IMG/VR virus record: IMGVR_UViG_3300035698_013319
Location: 1 to 46,982 of that record
Source: a virus
Strand: one strand, 5' to 3'
DNA length: 46,982 bases
Shown here: piece after piece, positions 27,214 to 36,126 of the stretch
Layout of the letters: every line of letters begins with the position of its first letter
How positions within the stretch are numbered: the stretch's first letter is position 1
Made by a program: the position numbers and the translations under genes
The notes under the pieces: generated by a model
The model's database searches: none
Seen by the model: only the letters and a program-made list of their open reading frames with translations
Told to the model about the DNA's origin: nothing

Positions 27214-28665
27214 TTAACCTGCAAGAGAGTTCTCTAACAAGAAGCAGTTTGTAGGTCTACAAATATGCACACCACAAGACTTCATATAGTGAACGCTTGC
27301 TGCATCAACATCAGAAGCTCTAAGAGGAGAGCTAGGGAAGCCTTTAGGTACAGTTGCACCGGCTACAGCCCACTCCATAGATTCTCTTCCTTTTTCAGCT
27401 ACAAACTGAATGTTTGATTTTCCATCATAGGTTGAATTATCTAAAAAGATCATCTTGTATGAATCAATAGGAAGTCCTGTTATTGGGTGAACACCAGAAA
27501 TGTCAGCTCTTACACCGCTATCCAATAAAGGAAGTTTTCTGAATGTCAACTTGTGTCCGTCCTGATGGATGTAAGTATTGAAGTAAGCACCATACTGAAG
27601 CGTATTAGTACCTGATTTCTTCACAAACTTATCTGAATCCAAAAGTTGGAAACCACTATTAGAAGCAGAAGCGCTAAAAGCGTTGTTTACTTCTTCCATT
27701 CCACCTGTTCCTGTAAACACTTCAATGTTTACCATTTGAGAGTCAGATGCGTTAAACATCACGTCTCTAATAGTAGACTTGATTTTGTTTTCAGTAAGGA
27801 ATGTATACGTGTCTTTGTTTGGTATTTGCTCATAAACACCGGATCCTAAAGGAACAACTTCCCCTGAATCTTCATCAATGTTGTGAATAACACCATCTGA
27901 GTCTTTGTTGTACTCAGACTCCCAAAGAGACTGCTCAATTTCTTCTCTCCACTCAAGAGTTCTCAAGTAAGATTCCCAGTCAGACCAGAATTTAGTACTT
28001 CCCTTGTCAGTAACAAGTTCGATTACCATAATTTTGTTCTCAACATTACCACGGTACTTGTAAGATTTTCTTAACAAAGTAACCTGGTTGGTCATCATTG
28101 AAGGATTAAAGCTTCTTGATTCAACACCTCTAGATGCTTCTATACCTACAGGAGCAAATAAACGACCCCATGTAGTTCCGGCTGCCAATTCAGACAATGG
28201 AAGGAATGCGTTTTTGTCAGGTGAGATCAACTGGGCTTTGTACCCTTGGTAACTACCGTTGTCAACAGGCTCAGCTTGAAGTCTTACCTTATATCCCTTT
28301 GGAGAGATAATCACGAAAGATTTCGCAAACCACTTATCCTTAAAAGGAATTATGAACGAACTGTGGCCTACACCAGGTTTGTCACCTGCTGAATACAGCG
28401 AAGTTGCGATCACAGAAGTCTTTTTAGGACGACCAATGATTGGTAGTTGATAATCTGTTGAATTGATTGTTTTTATCTTGCCCATACCCTCGGTAAGGAA
28501 AGATAGAGGAAATCGCTTATCCATTTTGCCGTAGAGATGTGTTACTACCGGCGAAAGGATGTCAGCTTTGTGTTGCAATGCATTCGCAATGTGATTCACA
28601 GAGCTATAAGACTCTTCGTTAAAAGTGTCTGCATAAAGCCTCAGTTTTTCATTAATTGTTGCCAT
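27214..28665 (-). CDS. Major capsid protein, crAss-like (HK97 fold)
   Basis: The 483-residue protein follows the acidic scaffold candidate and starts MATINEKLRLYADTFNEESY. Features that fit the capsid family of crAss-like phages are the N-terminal helix, IIPFKDKWFAKSFVIISPKG, the LEWREEIEQSLWESEYNK helix and the C-terminal HYMKSCGVHICRPTNCFLLE. Size (about 480-500 residues) and order portal-scaffold-capsid also fit. It should form the icosahedral shell. No cleaved delta domain is apparent; the separate scaffold gene may replace it. The GroES-like protein encoded upstream may assist its folding. Confidence 0.8.
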   Translation of the reverse strand: MATINEKLRLYADTFNEESYSSVNHIANALQHKADILSPVVTHLYGKMDKRFPLSFLTEGMGKIKTINSTDYQLPIIGRPKKTSVIATSLYSAGDKPGVGHSSFIIPFKDKWFAKSFVIISPKGYKVRLQAEPVDNGSYQGYKAQLISPDKNAFLPLSELAAGTTWGRLFAPVGIEASRGVESRSFNPSMMTNQVTLLRKSYKYRGNVENKIMVIELVTDKGSTKFWSDWESYLRTLEWREEIEQSLWESEYNKDSDGVIHNIDEDSGEVVPLGSGVYEQIPNKDTYTFLTENKIKSTIRDVMFNASDSQMVNIEVFTGTGGMEEVNNAFSASASNSGFQLLDSDKFVKKSGTNTLQYGAYFNTYIHQDGHKLTFRKLPLLDSGVRADISGVHPITGLPIDSYKMIFLDNSTYDGKSNIQFVAEKGRESMEWAVAGATVPKGFPSSPLRASDVDAASVHYMKSCGVHICRPTNCFLLENSLAG

Positions 28666-28689
28666 CTTTTATTTTGAATTTATTTGTAT

Positions 28690-29925
28690 TTAATTATTAA
28701 AAAAGTAATCCCTGCTAATAGAATCTAAGTTCCCCATATTCTCATCGCCTCCAAGACTTCTATTGTCTTTTCTTCCCTGATTAGAAACTCTAGATTCTCT
28801 AGATTTATTTGCATCAGAAAGCGTTTGAAGGCTTCTTACATTTGATGCCTTGCCGGGCGTAACTTTAAAGTCTGAAAAAATCATATACTCTATCATCAGT
28901 CTTTTCTCCTGGGATAGGTTACTGTATTTTATCTCCTTCTGAGTCACTATGTTTCCTTTGCTGTCTTTTACTGGAGCACTTAAATATTCCCAAAAAGCAG
29001 ATTGCTTTGATTGAGGTATATTTATACTGTCCACTTTTCCACTATCAATTTTTGATTTGATCTCGTCCCACTCTTGCTTTACTCGACGCTCATTGTCTTG
29101 CTTGGCTTGCGCTTCTTGCGCTTTCTTGCCTTCAATCGTTCTTTGAATATTTTCTTGCTTTTTAGCTAGAGCATTCTTGGAAAAAGCATAAAGCTTACCT
29201 TTCTCTTTAAAATCATCAATAACATCATTGATGTCTTCTTCAGAAATTCCTGAGTTGAGAAGTTGCTCTCTGGCCACTTGCGTTTGAGCATCTACATCGT
29301 TCTCTTGTAACTCAAAAGAAAGAATTTCGCTACTGTCTTGCTTTTCACGCCAGGTATTAACCGAGTAGCCCTGGGCCAAATGATCGATAAGATCCTTGGC
29401 TTCCGGGTACTCATTGAGCATTTGCGAAACCATAGCTTCTGCTGCTTTTGGTATAATAGCCTTTGTAAGGTTAGTCACACCATCCACATCATTACTAAAG
29501 TCTCCTTCTACATCATATCCTAAATTTTCCCTCACTATATCAATAACAGATTGGGAATCTCCAGAATCTGGATCATCGTCTGTAGTATCTTTGGTTTTTT
29601 TGTCTGTAGTCTTGTCTTTTCCGTCTGTGTTGGCCGGATCGTCATCAGTATCCATATTTGGATCGTCTTGGTCATCCTGATCATCATTGTCGTCGTTGTC
29701 GTCTTGCTGATTGTTTACCGCTTTAGCTTTAGCTTTTTTAGCAGTGTCATTATTGTCAGCGGTATTATTATTAATATTATCATCTGAATCATCAGAGTCA
29801 TCTGTATCGTAAACTGTAGCTGCCGGTTTAGCGGCTGTTACGTCGGATATTGCATCGGAAGGTTTATCTCCCATTACGTCGATAAGTTCAATGCTGTCTA
29901 AAAGTGAATAGTCGGGTTTACTCAT
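28690..29925 (-). CDS. Candidate capsid scaffolding protein, Asp-rich
   Basis: The 411-residue protein has a very acidic low-complexity region at about residues 40-130 (DTDDSDDSDDNINNN, QQDDNDDNDDQDDQDDP), then a long helical, partly coiled-coil region (KKQENIQRTIEGKKAQEAQA), and a short C-terminus ending ISRDYFFNN. Acidic, helical proteins encoded between portal and major capsid are typically internal scaffolds that are removed before packaging, and the C-terminus often contacts the shell. The role is inferred from composition and position; no protease gene is seen in this window. Confidence 0.65.
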   Translation of the reverse strand: MSKPDYSLLDSIELIDVMGDKPSDAISDVTAAKPAATVYDTDDSDDSDDNINNNTADNNDTAKKAKAKAVNNQQDDNDDNDDQDDQDDPNMDTDDDPANTDGKDKTTDKKTKDTTDDDPDSGDSQSVIDIVRENLGYDVEGDFSNDVDGVTNLTKAIIPKAAEAMVSQMLNEYPEAKDLIDHLAQGYSVNTWREKQDSSEILSFELQENDVDAQTQVAREQLLNSGISEEDINDVIDDFKEKGKLYAFSKNALAKKQENIQRTIEGKKAQEAQAKQDNERRVKQEWDEIKSKIDSGKVDSINIPQSKQSAFWEYLSAPVKDSKGNIVTQKEIKYSNLSQEKRLMIEYMIFSDFKVTPGKASNVRSLQTLSDANKSRESRVSNQGRKDNRSLGGDENMGNLDSISRDYFFNN

Positions 29926-29988
29926 ATCGGGTTCTAAGTTAGTTATAAATTTTCTTTTATGTCAATGTCTAAGTATATTTTTTCTGTA

Positions 29989-32397
29989 TTATTTTTTCTT
30001 TCGTTCTCCTACTACAGGATTTTTAAGCGCGGTTTCTGCCTTTTTCTTCTCTATTCGCTCTTTTGATTTTATCTCCTCACGCTTAATAGTGTTAGATTCT
30101 TTCTTTATATCAACGTCCTGTTGTTTAAGATCCATCTCTCTAGCGGTACTTATACCGTCTTGATTTAATTTCTGTACTTCCAAGGCGTCTGAGACCCCGT
30201 TGTCGTTTATATCAGAGGCGTATAGTTCTTTATTTACATCATTAAGCATTTTCTCACGCTCAAGGTTTCTGTCTTTTTCAGACTCTATAGTCTGGTGATC
30301 TCTAGACTTCTGATTCTCTTGCGCTTCAAACTCAAGTTTCTGCATCTCTGGTTGACCTTCAGCCTGTTGTGCTTGTTGTCTCATCTGCATTTCAAGCTCT
30401 TCCATTTCCTCCATCTTCGTTCTAAGTTCCATGAAGTTGTCTGCATTAATAATATCAGCAACCATGGAAGGACGCATTTGATTTTGTGCAAAGGCTTGTG
30501 CCAGTCCTCTTAGAGATTCAAGCTTCTCGTTTTCTGATTTAGACGTTCTTACAAATACACCAAACTCAGCCTCGGCGTAAACCTCTGGGTTGACACTTAG
30601 AAAATTTACTTTCATGTCATCGCCTACATATTGGGCTTGTTTTCCTTTTATCCAGGCAACTTTAGAAAGATCCACCATTCCCTGAAGCTCTCTTCTTTGA
30701 AATTCCTCGAAAGAAGCGAACAGCTCCTCGGTTATTACAGAGGATTGGAAAATACTTTGCTGGACAACGCCCTTGCCTTCTGAGGCGGTAGACTGTCCTT
30801 TTCTTTGTCTTGTAATTCCCACAAATTCTTCAAGCTCTTCTTTTATCGCTTTTAGATAATCATGAACAAAACTAATATACTGATTGAGCGAGGCGTCCAG
30901 TACTTTCATGTACTGCATAGACTGAATCGCATTTTTATTGGTCTCATCATAAAACATGTATCCGGTCGCGTCAGCATAAAACATAGAGGTAAAAAGATCC
31001 CACCCGTCCCTGTCCGGAACCAGTCCTACAGGAAAAGGCGTGATTTTGTCTTTGTTTTTTGCCATCGTTACTTCTAATCTAAACTTCACAATGTTGTAAA
31101 GGATTTGATATGGAAGCATTTTTTCTGTTAAGGACACACTACGCACATGCTTGGGAGAGTAGCAGAGTCCATTATAAGGGAGTTTACATTTAGAAGGATT
31201 GTCCATAGAGCCTCTTTGAAAAGGAATAGGACGCAATTCTTTGTAAAACTTATCATCTATTCTGTAGCCTTCAACGACCTGGTTCACCCACATCCACTCA
31301 ACTTCTTCGTTAGGTCTTGGCTTAAACGAGCGATCAACCTCATATTCAGATTCATTGCCGTACATGTCTGTTGTCTTTAAAGTGCCAACTTCTATCATGG
31401 CTTTATAACAAACATGGTATACTTCTTTTATGGTGTTTCTTCCTGAAGTGGTTCGATCGTCCATATAACTATCATTGTCATATAGCGAAAATCCAGGATG
31501 ACCCTCGTTGTTTCCGTTGTCGTTTTCTAGAATGTCAATCTCATCAGGAGTCAACACATCATGGAATCGATCTATTATTTCAGAGACCGTCATAAGTTTT
31601 CTTCTAACGACAGCCTCAGCGTCTTCTATAAACTTAGTCTCATACGAAGAAACATAAGAAATCTCATAAGGAGGCACATTTTCATATACTACTTTGTTTC
31701 GAAGTACATCTTTATAAGAAAAAACATAATCAGTTACTAGCCAGTCGAAAAATCCATCACGCCACTTATCTTTTACTTCTTGATCGTCCAGGATGTAGTT
31801 TAATCCTTTTTGGCCCATGTCGGCTCTGGCGTCTGACCAACTCTTTCTTAATTTCTTTGCAACATCTTCAGGCATAGGCGGCTGCTCCTCTGGCGCCGAA
31901 ACATCCATGCCCTTTTGCTTTAAATCAAACATAATTTGAGAAATCAGGTTTTGATTTATCGCGTCTTTCTCTGCTTGCTTTAATTTAGTTTCAGCGTCTG
32001 CATTGTGTACAAACACTTGAAAGGGAAAAGGTCTTGTTGCTTTTTCTCCCCGGAGTAGATTGAGTACTGGTGAGATTATGTCGAAATTTCTAATTCTTGC
32101 AGGATAACTTCTTTTGTCAGAATCAAAACCTTCGTGGGGTTGTGTGACGTATTTATAGTCATCTTGATCCAGTATGCCCTGGGCGGCTCTATATAATTTT
32201 TTTAATTTTTGATCATAGGCAGAAAAATCGATAGAACTGTCTATGTAGTAATCTATATTGCGAGCATACCACTCTGAGGTTTTCTTACTTTCTGGTATTT
32301 TTTGCTTTTGCTTTGAAGCTGAAAAAGACGTGCTGTTTACAAACGAGCCCGTTTCGTCGACTTTTGTATATGTTTTTGCCTTGCTATGAATGCTCAT
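29989..32397 (-). CDS. Portal protein, crAss-like, with long helical C-terminal tail
   Basis: The 802-residue protein contains NIDYYIDSSIDFSAYDQKLK, NFDIISPVLNLLRGEKATRP (the 'r..d.i.pi.n.l.GE...RP.pf' element of this portal family) and a long helical clip and stem region (KAIKEELEEFVGITRQRKGQ). Length near 800 and its place right after the terminase agree with crAss-like portals. The last 150 residues are Gln/Glu/Lys-rich coiled coil and hold an EF-hand-like loop D729-INDNGVSDAL-E740. The dodecameric portal is the DNA entry and exit channel. Confidence 0.82.
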   Translation of the reverse strand: MSIHSKAKTYTKVDETGSFVNSTSFSASKQKQKIPESKKTSEWYARNIDYYIDSSIDFSAYDQKLKKLYRAAQGILDQDDYKYVTQPHEGFDSDKRSYPARIRNFDIISPVLNLLRGEKATRPFPFQVFVHNADAETKLKQAEKDAINQNLISQIMFDLKQKGMDVSAPEEQPPMPEDVAKKLRKSWSDARADMGQKGLNYILDDQEVKDKWRDGFFDWLVTDYVFSYKDVLRNKVVYENVPPYEISYVSSYETKFIEDAEAVVRRKLMTVSEIIDRFHDVLTPDEIDILENDNGNNEGHPGFSLYDNDSYMDDRTTSGRNTIKEVYHVCYKAMIEVGTLKTTDMYGNESEYEVDRSFKPRPNEEVEWMWVNQVVEGYRIDDKFYKELRPIPFQRGSMDNPSKCKLPYNGLCYSPKHVRSVSLTEKMLPYQILYNIVKFRLEVTMAKNKDKITPFPVGLVPDRDGWDLFTSMFYADATGYMFYDETNKNAIQSMQYMKVLDASLNQYISFVHDYLKAIKEELEEFVGITRQRKGQSTASEGKGVVQQSIFQSSVITEELFASFEEFQRRELQGMVDLSKVAWIKGKQAQYVGDDMKVNFLSVNPEVYAEAEFGVFVRTSKSENEKLESLRGLAQAFAQNQMRPSMVADIINADNFMELRTKMEEMEELEMQMRQQAQQAEGQPEMQKLEFEAQENQKSRDHQTIESEKDRNLEREKMLNDVNKELYASDINDNGVSDALEVQKLNQDGISTAREMDLKQQDVDIKKESNTIKREEIKSKERIEKKKAETALKNPVVGERKKK

Positions 32398-32459
32398 ATT
32401 TTTTAGAATATCTTGTATAGATACATAAAATCCCTTAAAAGTAAAATTATTTTTTCACT

Positions 32460-34544
32460 TTACGAAACATTTACAGATGCATTTGCAAGTCTATCTAAAG
32501 AATTACTTTTAGATTTCGTTGGGGAAAGACTTTCATCATACGCTATCTCTTTCATATAATACATACCTACAATCATCGCTGCAACCCTGTCAAACTTACC
32601 TACATTTAAAGAGTCGTATTTTATAAGCTCTAGTAATAACCCGGGGTCATATATAAAATGAAGATTCAATTTAGTGTTGCCCTCAGTATCTACTCCGCGT
32701 GGGGTAAGTAGCCAATCGCGCAGATACAGCTCTCCTTGTTTTCTTTTTAGGTTTAGCTTTCCAGAACCCATGGTCATACCAAATGTTCTAGAGGTAAGTG
32801 GTTTTTTAAGCTTATCATTGTAAGCAAGCTCAAATTCAGGGGCTAATAAATGCAATCGTTTTTTTCTTTTTGCAAAACCAATCACATCCCCCCTGTCATT
32901 CTCAAAACCAATAGTAGCGTTGTAATACTCGGTAAGCATAAACATCTGCTGATTGTAATCATCTAGAAACTTAGGTCTACCCACATAAGAGGCCACAATC
33001 ATATCGTCAGGTCTGGAAAAATTATTCGAGTTTTTGATAACAAACGTAGCGCCAAAAGAAGATCCAGTCGCGTATTCAGTGTCGTTTGCATAGGGATCAT
33101 GGCAAATAAAATAAAGATTATCCGGAATCTTACCTGTAGTAGGATCTCTGTACGGTGTTTGATATACGGTGATACAACCGTTAGGGTCGCCGCCTACTTT
33201 AAATGGAAATTCATTTATCGGCCTGGCTGATTTATCCGGCCCAAAAGATATTTTAGAATCCTTGTCATAGCGCATAAAACCATTAATAGCCATATTTTGA
33301 TAAGCGCCTCGATTGGTGACTAGGTTTAGCTGATCTTGCAAATGTTTTAGTGGAAACATATTGTTACCCACTCTTAGGAAGGCTTCCTGGGGAGAAAAAG
33401 AATATTCTGCAATATACTGGTCAATACTCTTTGGATCTTTAGAGGTATTCTTTATTAAGGTTCTTTTAGACTCTTCATGGATTTTAGCCCCTTGAATATC
33501 TGAGTTTCCATCTTTATCAATAAATCCAGGCTTGTTGAGATAATCAGGTACATAAAAAGAACAAATAGAGCCCTCAGCCCCCTCATCCCAAACATTTTCG
33601 AAAGGAAGTATATTGTATGTAAAAGGATCGTAAAACATATCCTCAAAATCTTCCCAGTTACTATCGCTACCACCGCCGGTACCAAACACAATAATAAGAC
33701 CAGTCGTGTATATTCCATCTTCTACTGTAGGTTTTGTTGAATTGTAGCTCTCCTTTAGATTCGGAAACTTTCCAGCTTCTTCTAATAATATCAATGTACC
33801 GTCTTTTCCTCTGGCCGCACCAGGGTTTGAGTTAAACGTTACTGCATACACTTGAGACTTGTAGCCTTTCTCCACATCCATGCCCCGCTCGTTTTTCTCT
33901 ACAAAGCCTGATTTTACGTGGTCGTTTTTGTTGATTAAGGTTCGCTTGGCCCATCCTGTTTTTTCATTGATAAAAGACAGATAATTATGGGTCATCGTCA
34001 TAGTGCCATCAGGATATAAGTAATCCTTTAAGTATGCGCCTATAACTGTTACAGAGTTTCTTTCAGTGTTATATCTATTAGCGGCTATAAGTCCGTTCTT
34101 ATAAGAATAGCCTTTACGTCTTGATTTGGCGACTAGTAAATGCTTGCCTCTAATCTCTGCCAATTCTTTTGCATGAAAATACGCGTAGTCGCCATCCCAA
34201 AAATCAGGGAAGATCACTTTTTTTCTAATGCCTTTATTCTTAGTGACGAGTTCTCCTTTTCGGCCCGCCATTTTACGTGGATCTTGCGTTAGTTTTATCT
34301 GCGCAAAATTTAAGTACGCATAATGGTCCCCGGTAATTCTAAGCCCGGCTGAGCTATATCCGTTTATACATCGATTGAGCTGCTCGTTCCAATACGACCG
34401 CCATCCTACAGAGCCCCAAGGGTCTGCTGTATAGTAACCATACTTTAAAAAATGTTCAGCCTCCCTTCTAAATTCTTGCGTATTCGCAAACCCTGTATCA
34501 GGAAGATTGATTTGATTTAATCCCGCATCGGTACTCTTATCCAT
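32460..34544 (-). CDS. terL: Terminase large subunit (ATPase and nuclease)
   Basis: The 694-residue protein packages DNA into the head. The Walker A-like segment is AKSRRKGYSYKN (about 139-150), Walker B with catalytic Glu is TLILLEEAGKF (Glu255/Glu256), and motif III is VFGTGGGSD (287-294). The RNase H-like nuclease has Asp483 (YFICHDPYAND), Glu548/Asp550 (IGFENDRGD) and Asp652 (KFDRVAAMIVG). Length and motif forms match crAss-like terminases. It lies 2 bases after the 198-residue gene and 62 bases before the portal gene. Confidence 0.9.
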   Translation of the reverse strand: MDKSTDAGLNQINLPDTGFANTQEFRREAEHFLKYGYYTADPWGSVGWRSYWNEQLNRCINGYSSAGLRITGDHYAYLNFAQIKLTQDPRKMAGRKGELVTKNKGIRKKVIFPDFWDGDYAYFHAKELAEIRGKHLLVAKSRRKGYSYKNGLIAANRYNTERNSVTVIGAYLKDYLYPDGTMTMTHNYLSFINEKTGWAKRTLINKNDHVKSGFVEKNERGMDVEKGYKSQVYAVTFNSNPGAARGKDGTLILLEEAGKFPNLKESYNSTKPTVEDGIYTTGLIIVFGTGGGSDSNWEDFEDMFYDPFTYNILPFENVWDEGAEGSICSFYVPDYLNKPGFIDKDGNSDIQGAKIHEESKRTLIKNTSKDPKSIDQYIAEYSFSPQEAFLRVGNNMFPLKHLQDQLNLVTNRGAYQNMAINGFMRYDKDSKISFGPDKSARPINEFPFKVGGDPNGCITVYQTPYRDPTTGKIPDNLYFICHDPYANDTEYATGSSFGATFVIKNSNNFSRPDDMIVASYVGRPKFLDDYNQQMFMLTEYYNATIGFENDRGDVIGFAKRKKRLHLLAPEFELAYNDKLKKPLTSRTFGMTMGSGKLNLKRKQGELYLRDWLLTPRGVDTEGNTKLNLHFIYDPGLLLELIKYDSLNVGKFDRVAAMIVGMYYMKEIAYDESLSPTKSKSNSLDRLANASVNVS

Positions 34545-34546
34545 AG

Positions 34547-35143
34547 TTACTCTTCAAAATGATTTATCTCTCCTTTTCCTCTGACATTTCGTTTCATACT
34601 CATCTTTTTCTTTAACTTTTCTTCCATGTCCTCCAGGGTGTCAATCGTCTTGGGAACTTTGGCTGACTTATCAAGAACATTGTCTAGCAAATCATTTGCG
34701 CTTTTTAACTCTTTAATGGCTTGTTCTCTGTTTACTGGATCCGCAAAATCTTCAGGTCTTACCTGCTGAAGAATAATCTCTACTAATCTAGAAGTTCTAT
34801 CTATAAGCTTAGCGGTAGAAAACAACCCATCGCGTATTGCCTTAACAGTCGTAGAGGTAGAAGACTCAGTAAGTCCTCTATACACATCTCTAGCGGCAAT
34901 TACATCGGTATCTAAAAGCTCCAACTCAAGATCCAATACCTCACATATTTTCTCTTTACGCTGCTCAGGGGCAATTTCCTGAAACGGCGACATGGGGTGT
35001 TCTATCAAACGCACAAAAGCCAGCTTCTTTAAAGCTAGCTCTTTTTTGTTGTTTTTTATAATATCGGCAAATGCCTTTATCTGTTTTCCCTCGGGTGATA
35101 TTTCACATTCCCAGGTATCCTCATTTACTCTTAGTATCTCCAT
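34547..35143 (-). CDS. Possible terminase small subunit (by position)
   Basis: The 198-residue protein is helical and charged (NKKELALKKLAFVRLIEH, QEIAPEQRKEKICEVLDLEL, DLLDNVLDKSAKVPKTIDTL), ending in a Lys-rich tail. No clear helix-turn-helix is seen. It directly precedes the large terminase with a 2-base gap. The size and position fit a small terminase subunit, which would select the genome for packaging, but the sequence does not prove it; another helical head protein is possible. Confidence 0.45.
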   Translation of the reverse strand: MEILRVNEDTWECEISPEGKQIKAFADIIKNNKKELALKKLAFVRLIEHPMSPFQEIAPEQRKEKICEVLDLELELLDTDVIAARDVYRGLTESSTSTTVKAIRDGLFSTAKLIDRTSRLVEIILQQVRPEDFADPVNREQAIKELKSANDLLDNVLDKSAKVPKTIDTLEDMEEKLKKKMSMKRNVRGKGEINHFEE

Positions 35144-35336
35144 CTTTTTTGAAATAACTCATTCTCTTTCTGGTACTATAAAATTTCCCTAAATACGGAA
35201 TCCTCATTTCCAAGGTCCTGTTCCGCATTTCATTCTGCATAAACTTAGTGTGCGCAGTAAGAATACCATTCACTTGTTTTAAGGTCAACCCATACTTTAC
35301 ACAAATCTCTCTTTTGGCTTTTTCCTCCCAAGTCAT
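35121..35336 (-). CDS. Small basic protein with HU-arm-like motif
   Basis: The 71-residue basic protein has helical KAKREICVKYGLTLKQVNGI and then LEMRIPYLGKFYSTRKRMSY. The second part resembles the 'v.ip.lGkF......r' element found in small HU-like proteins of Bacteroidota phages. DNA binding near packaging is a plausible role. It overlaps its upstream neighbour by 4 bases (ATGA) and its downstream neighbour by 23 bases. Confidence 0.5.
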   Translation of the reverse strand: MTWEEKAKREICVKYGLTLKQVNGILTAHTKFMQNEMRNRTLEMRIPYLGKFYSTRKRMSYFKKDGDTKSK

Positions 35337-35512
35337 GCAAAATCTCTTATAGTGAACAGTACCTTATATTTTCCTTTGGAAAGTTCAATATCACTACTCT
35401 CCAAAGAGTCAAGCGCTATGTCTAGATTATAACACACACGCTTAAACATCGTGTAATATGTCATAAGCTCAGTATAGCTATCAAATTGTTTTTCGTAAGC
35501 GGTTACTTCCAT
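35333..35512 (-). CDS. 59-residue hypothetical protein
   Basis: A short frame (MEVTAYEKQFDSYTELMTYY ... SKGKYKVLFTIRDFA) fills what would otherwise be a gap between the wHTH-like gene and the HU-like gene. It overlaps the first by 10 bases and the second by an ATGA junction, the same coupling as its neighbours, which is the main support for it being real. It appears helical and acidic; no function is recognised. Confidence 0.6.
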   Translation of the reverse strand: MEVTAYEKQFDSYTELMTYYTMFKRVCYNLDIALDSLESSDIELSKGKYKVLFTIRDFA

Positions 35513-35841
35513 CCTATGTTTATTTTTAGTCCACTACTGGGGGGAATAATCAAGCTGCTCGCACTATACACGCCCCACTTTCCGGGTACAGGCTTTATAA
35601 GCTTCTTGTCTTTAAAGGTCTTAATGTACACATTGATATTTTTTAAATTAAATTTATCAATGATTTTCTTACGGTCTTTTGTGTCACACATAGAAGAGTA
35701 GCTCAAGTCCATAAAGGACGAGAGCACTTCTATTTCTTTTACCGAGAGGCCAAGGATTCCGTTAATCAACTTTAAGTAATCTAAATTTTTATTTTCCTTA
35801 TTTAGCTTAACGCTTAAAGTGGTTGTTGATAGTTCTGTCAT
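35503..35841 (-). CDS. Winged-helix-like small protein
   Basis: The 112-residue protein has LKLINGILGLSVKEIEVLSS, then KKIIDKFNLKNINVYIKTFK, then DKKLIKPVPGKWGVYSASSL. This is the layout of a winged helix: recognition helix NINVYIKTFKDKKLI followed by a beta wing PVPGKWGVY. It probably binds DNA, either as a regulator of the packaging genes or as a small terminase-like factor. It lies 27 bases after the Lys-rich gene and overlaps the 59-residue gene by 10 bases. Confidence 0.5.
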   Translation of the reverse strand: MTELSTTTLSVKLNKENKNLDYLKLINGILGLSVKEIEVLSSFMDLSYSSMCDTKDRKKIIDKFNLKNINVYIKTFKDKKLIKPVPGKWGVYSASSLIIPPSSGLKINIGWK

Positions 35842-35868
35842 AATTTTCTGTCATGTCTGTTTTTCTTA

Positions 35869-36126
35869 CTATAAGTATCTGTTTCTCTTTCCTTTAGAGG
35901 CCCTGATAGCTCTTGCTAACGCAGCTCTTTTCTCCTCCTCGGTTTTAGTAACCATTTTTGTAGACTTTGCCGGGGTCGATTTTTCCAATTTCGGAGTGCT
36001 TTTTACCACCTCCTTTTTCGGCTTCTTTTCGGTTGATTTCTTCAAGGATTTCTTTTCCGGTTTTAAAGGTGTTTCCACTTTCGGAGCTTCCTTGGTCTTC
36101 TTGGGTGCTGTTTTCTTTTTTGCCAT
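35869..36126 (-). CDS. Lys/Pro-rich small protein overlapping its neighbour
   Basis: The 85-residue protein is about a third Lys with Pro, Thr and Glu (KKKTAPKKTKEAPKVETPLK) and ends KRAALARAIRASKGKRNRYL, resembling histone-tail-like DNA-associated proteins. Its first 182 bases overlap the 3' end of the 281-residue gene in another frame. It starts at ATG 36126. Both frames could be translated; an A-rich gene end could also produce such a frame by chance, so confidence is moderate. Confidence 0.5.
   Translation of the reverse strand: MAKKKTAPKKTKEAPKVETPLKPEKKSLKKSTEKKPKKEVVKSTPKLEKSTPAKSTKMVTKTEEEKRAALARAIRASKGKRNRYL

Noticed and set aside
33491-33526. D-K-D-G-N-S-D stretch in the terminase as an EF-hand
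   Set aside because: Position 6 is Ser and position 12 is Lys, so the loop does not fit.
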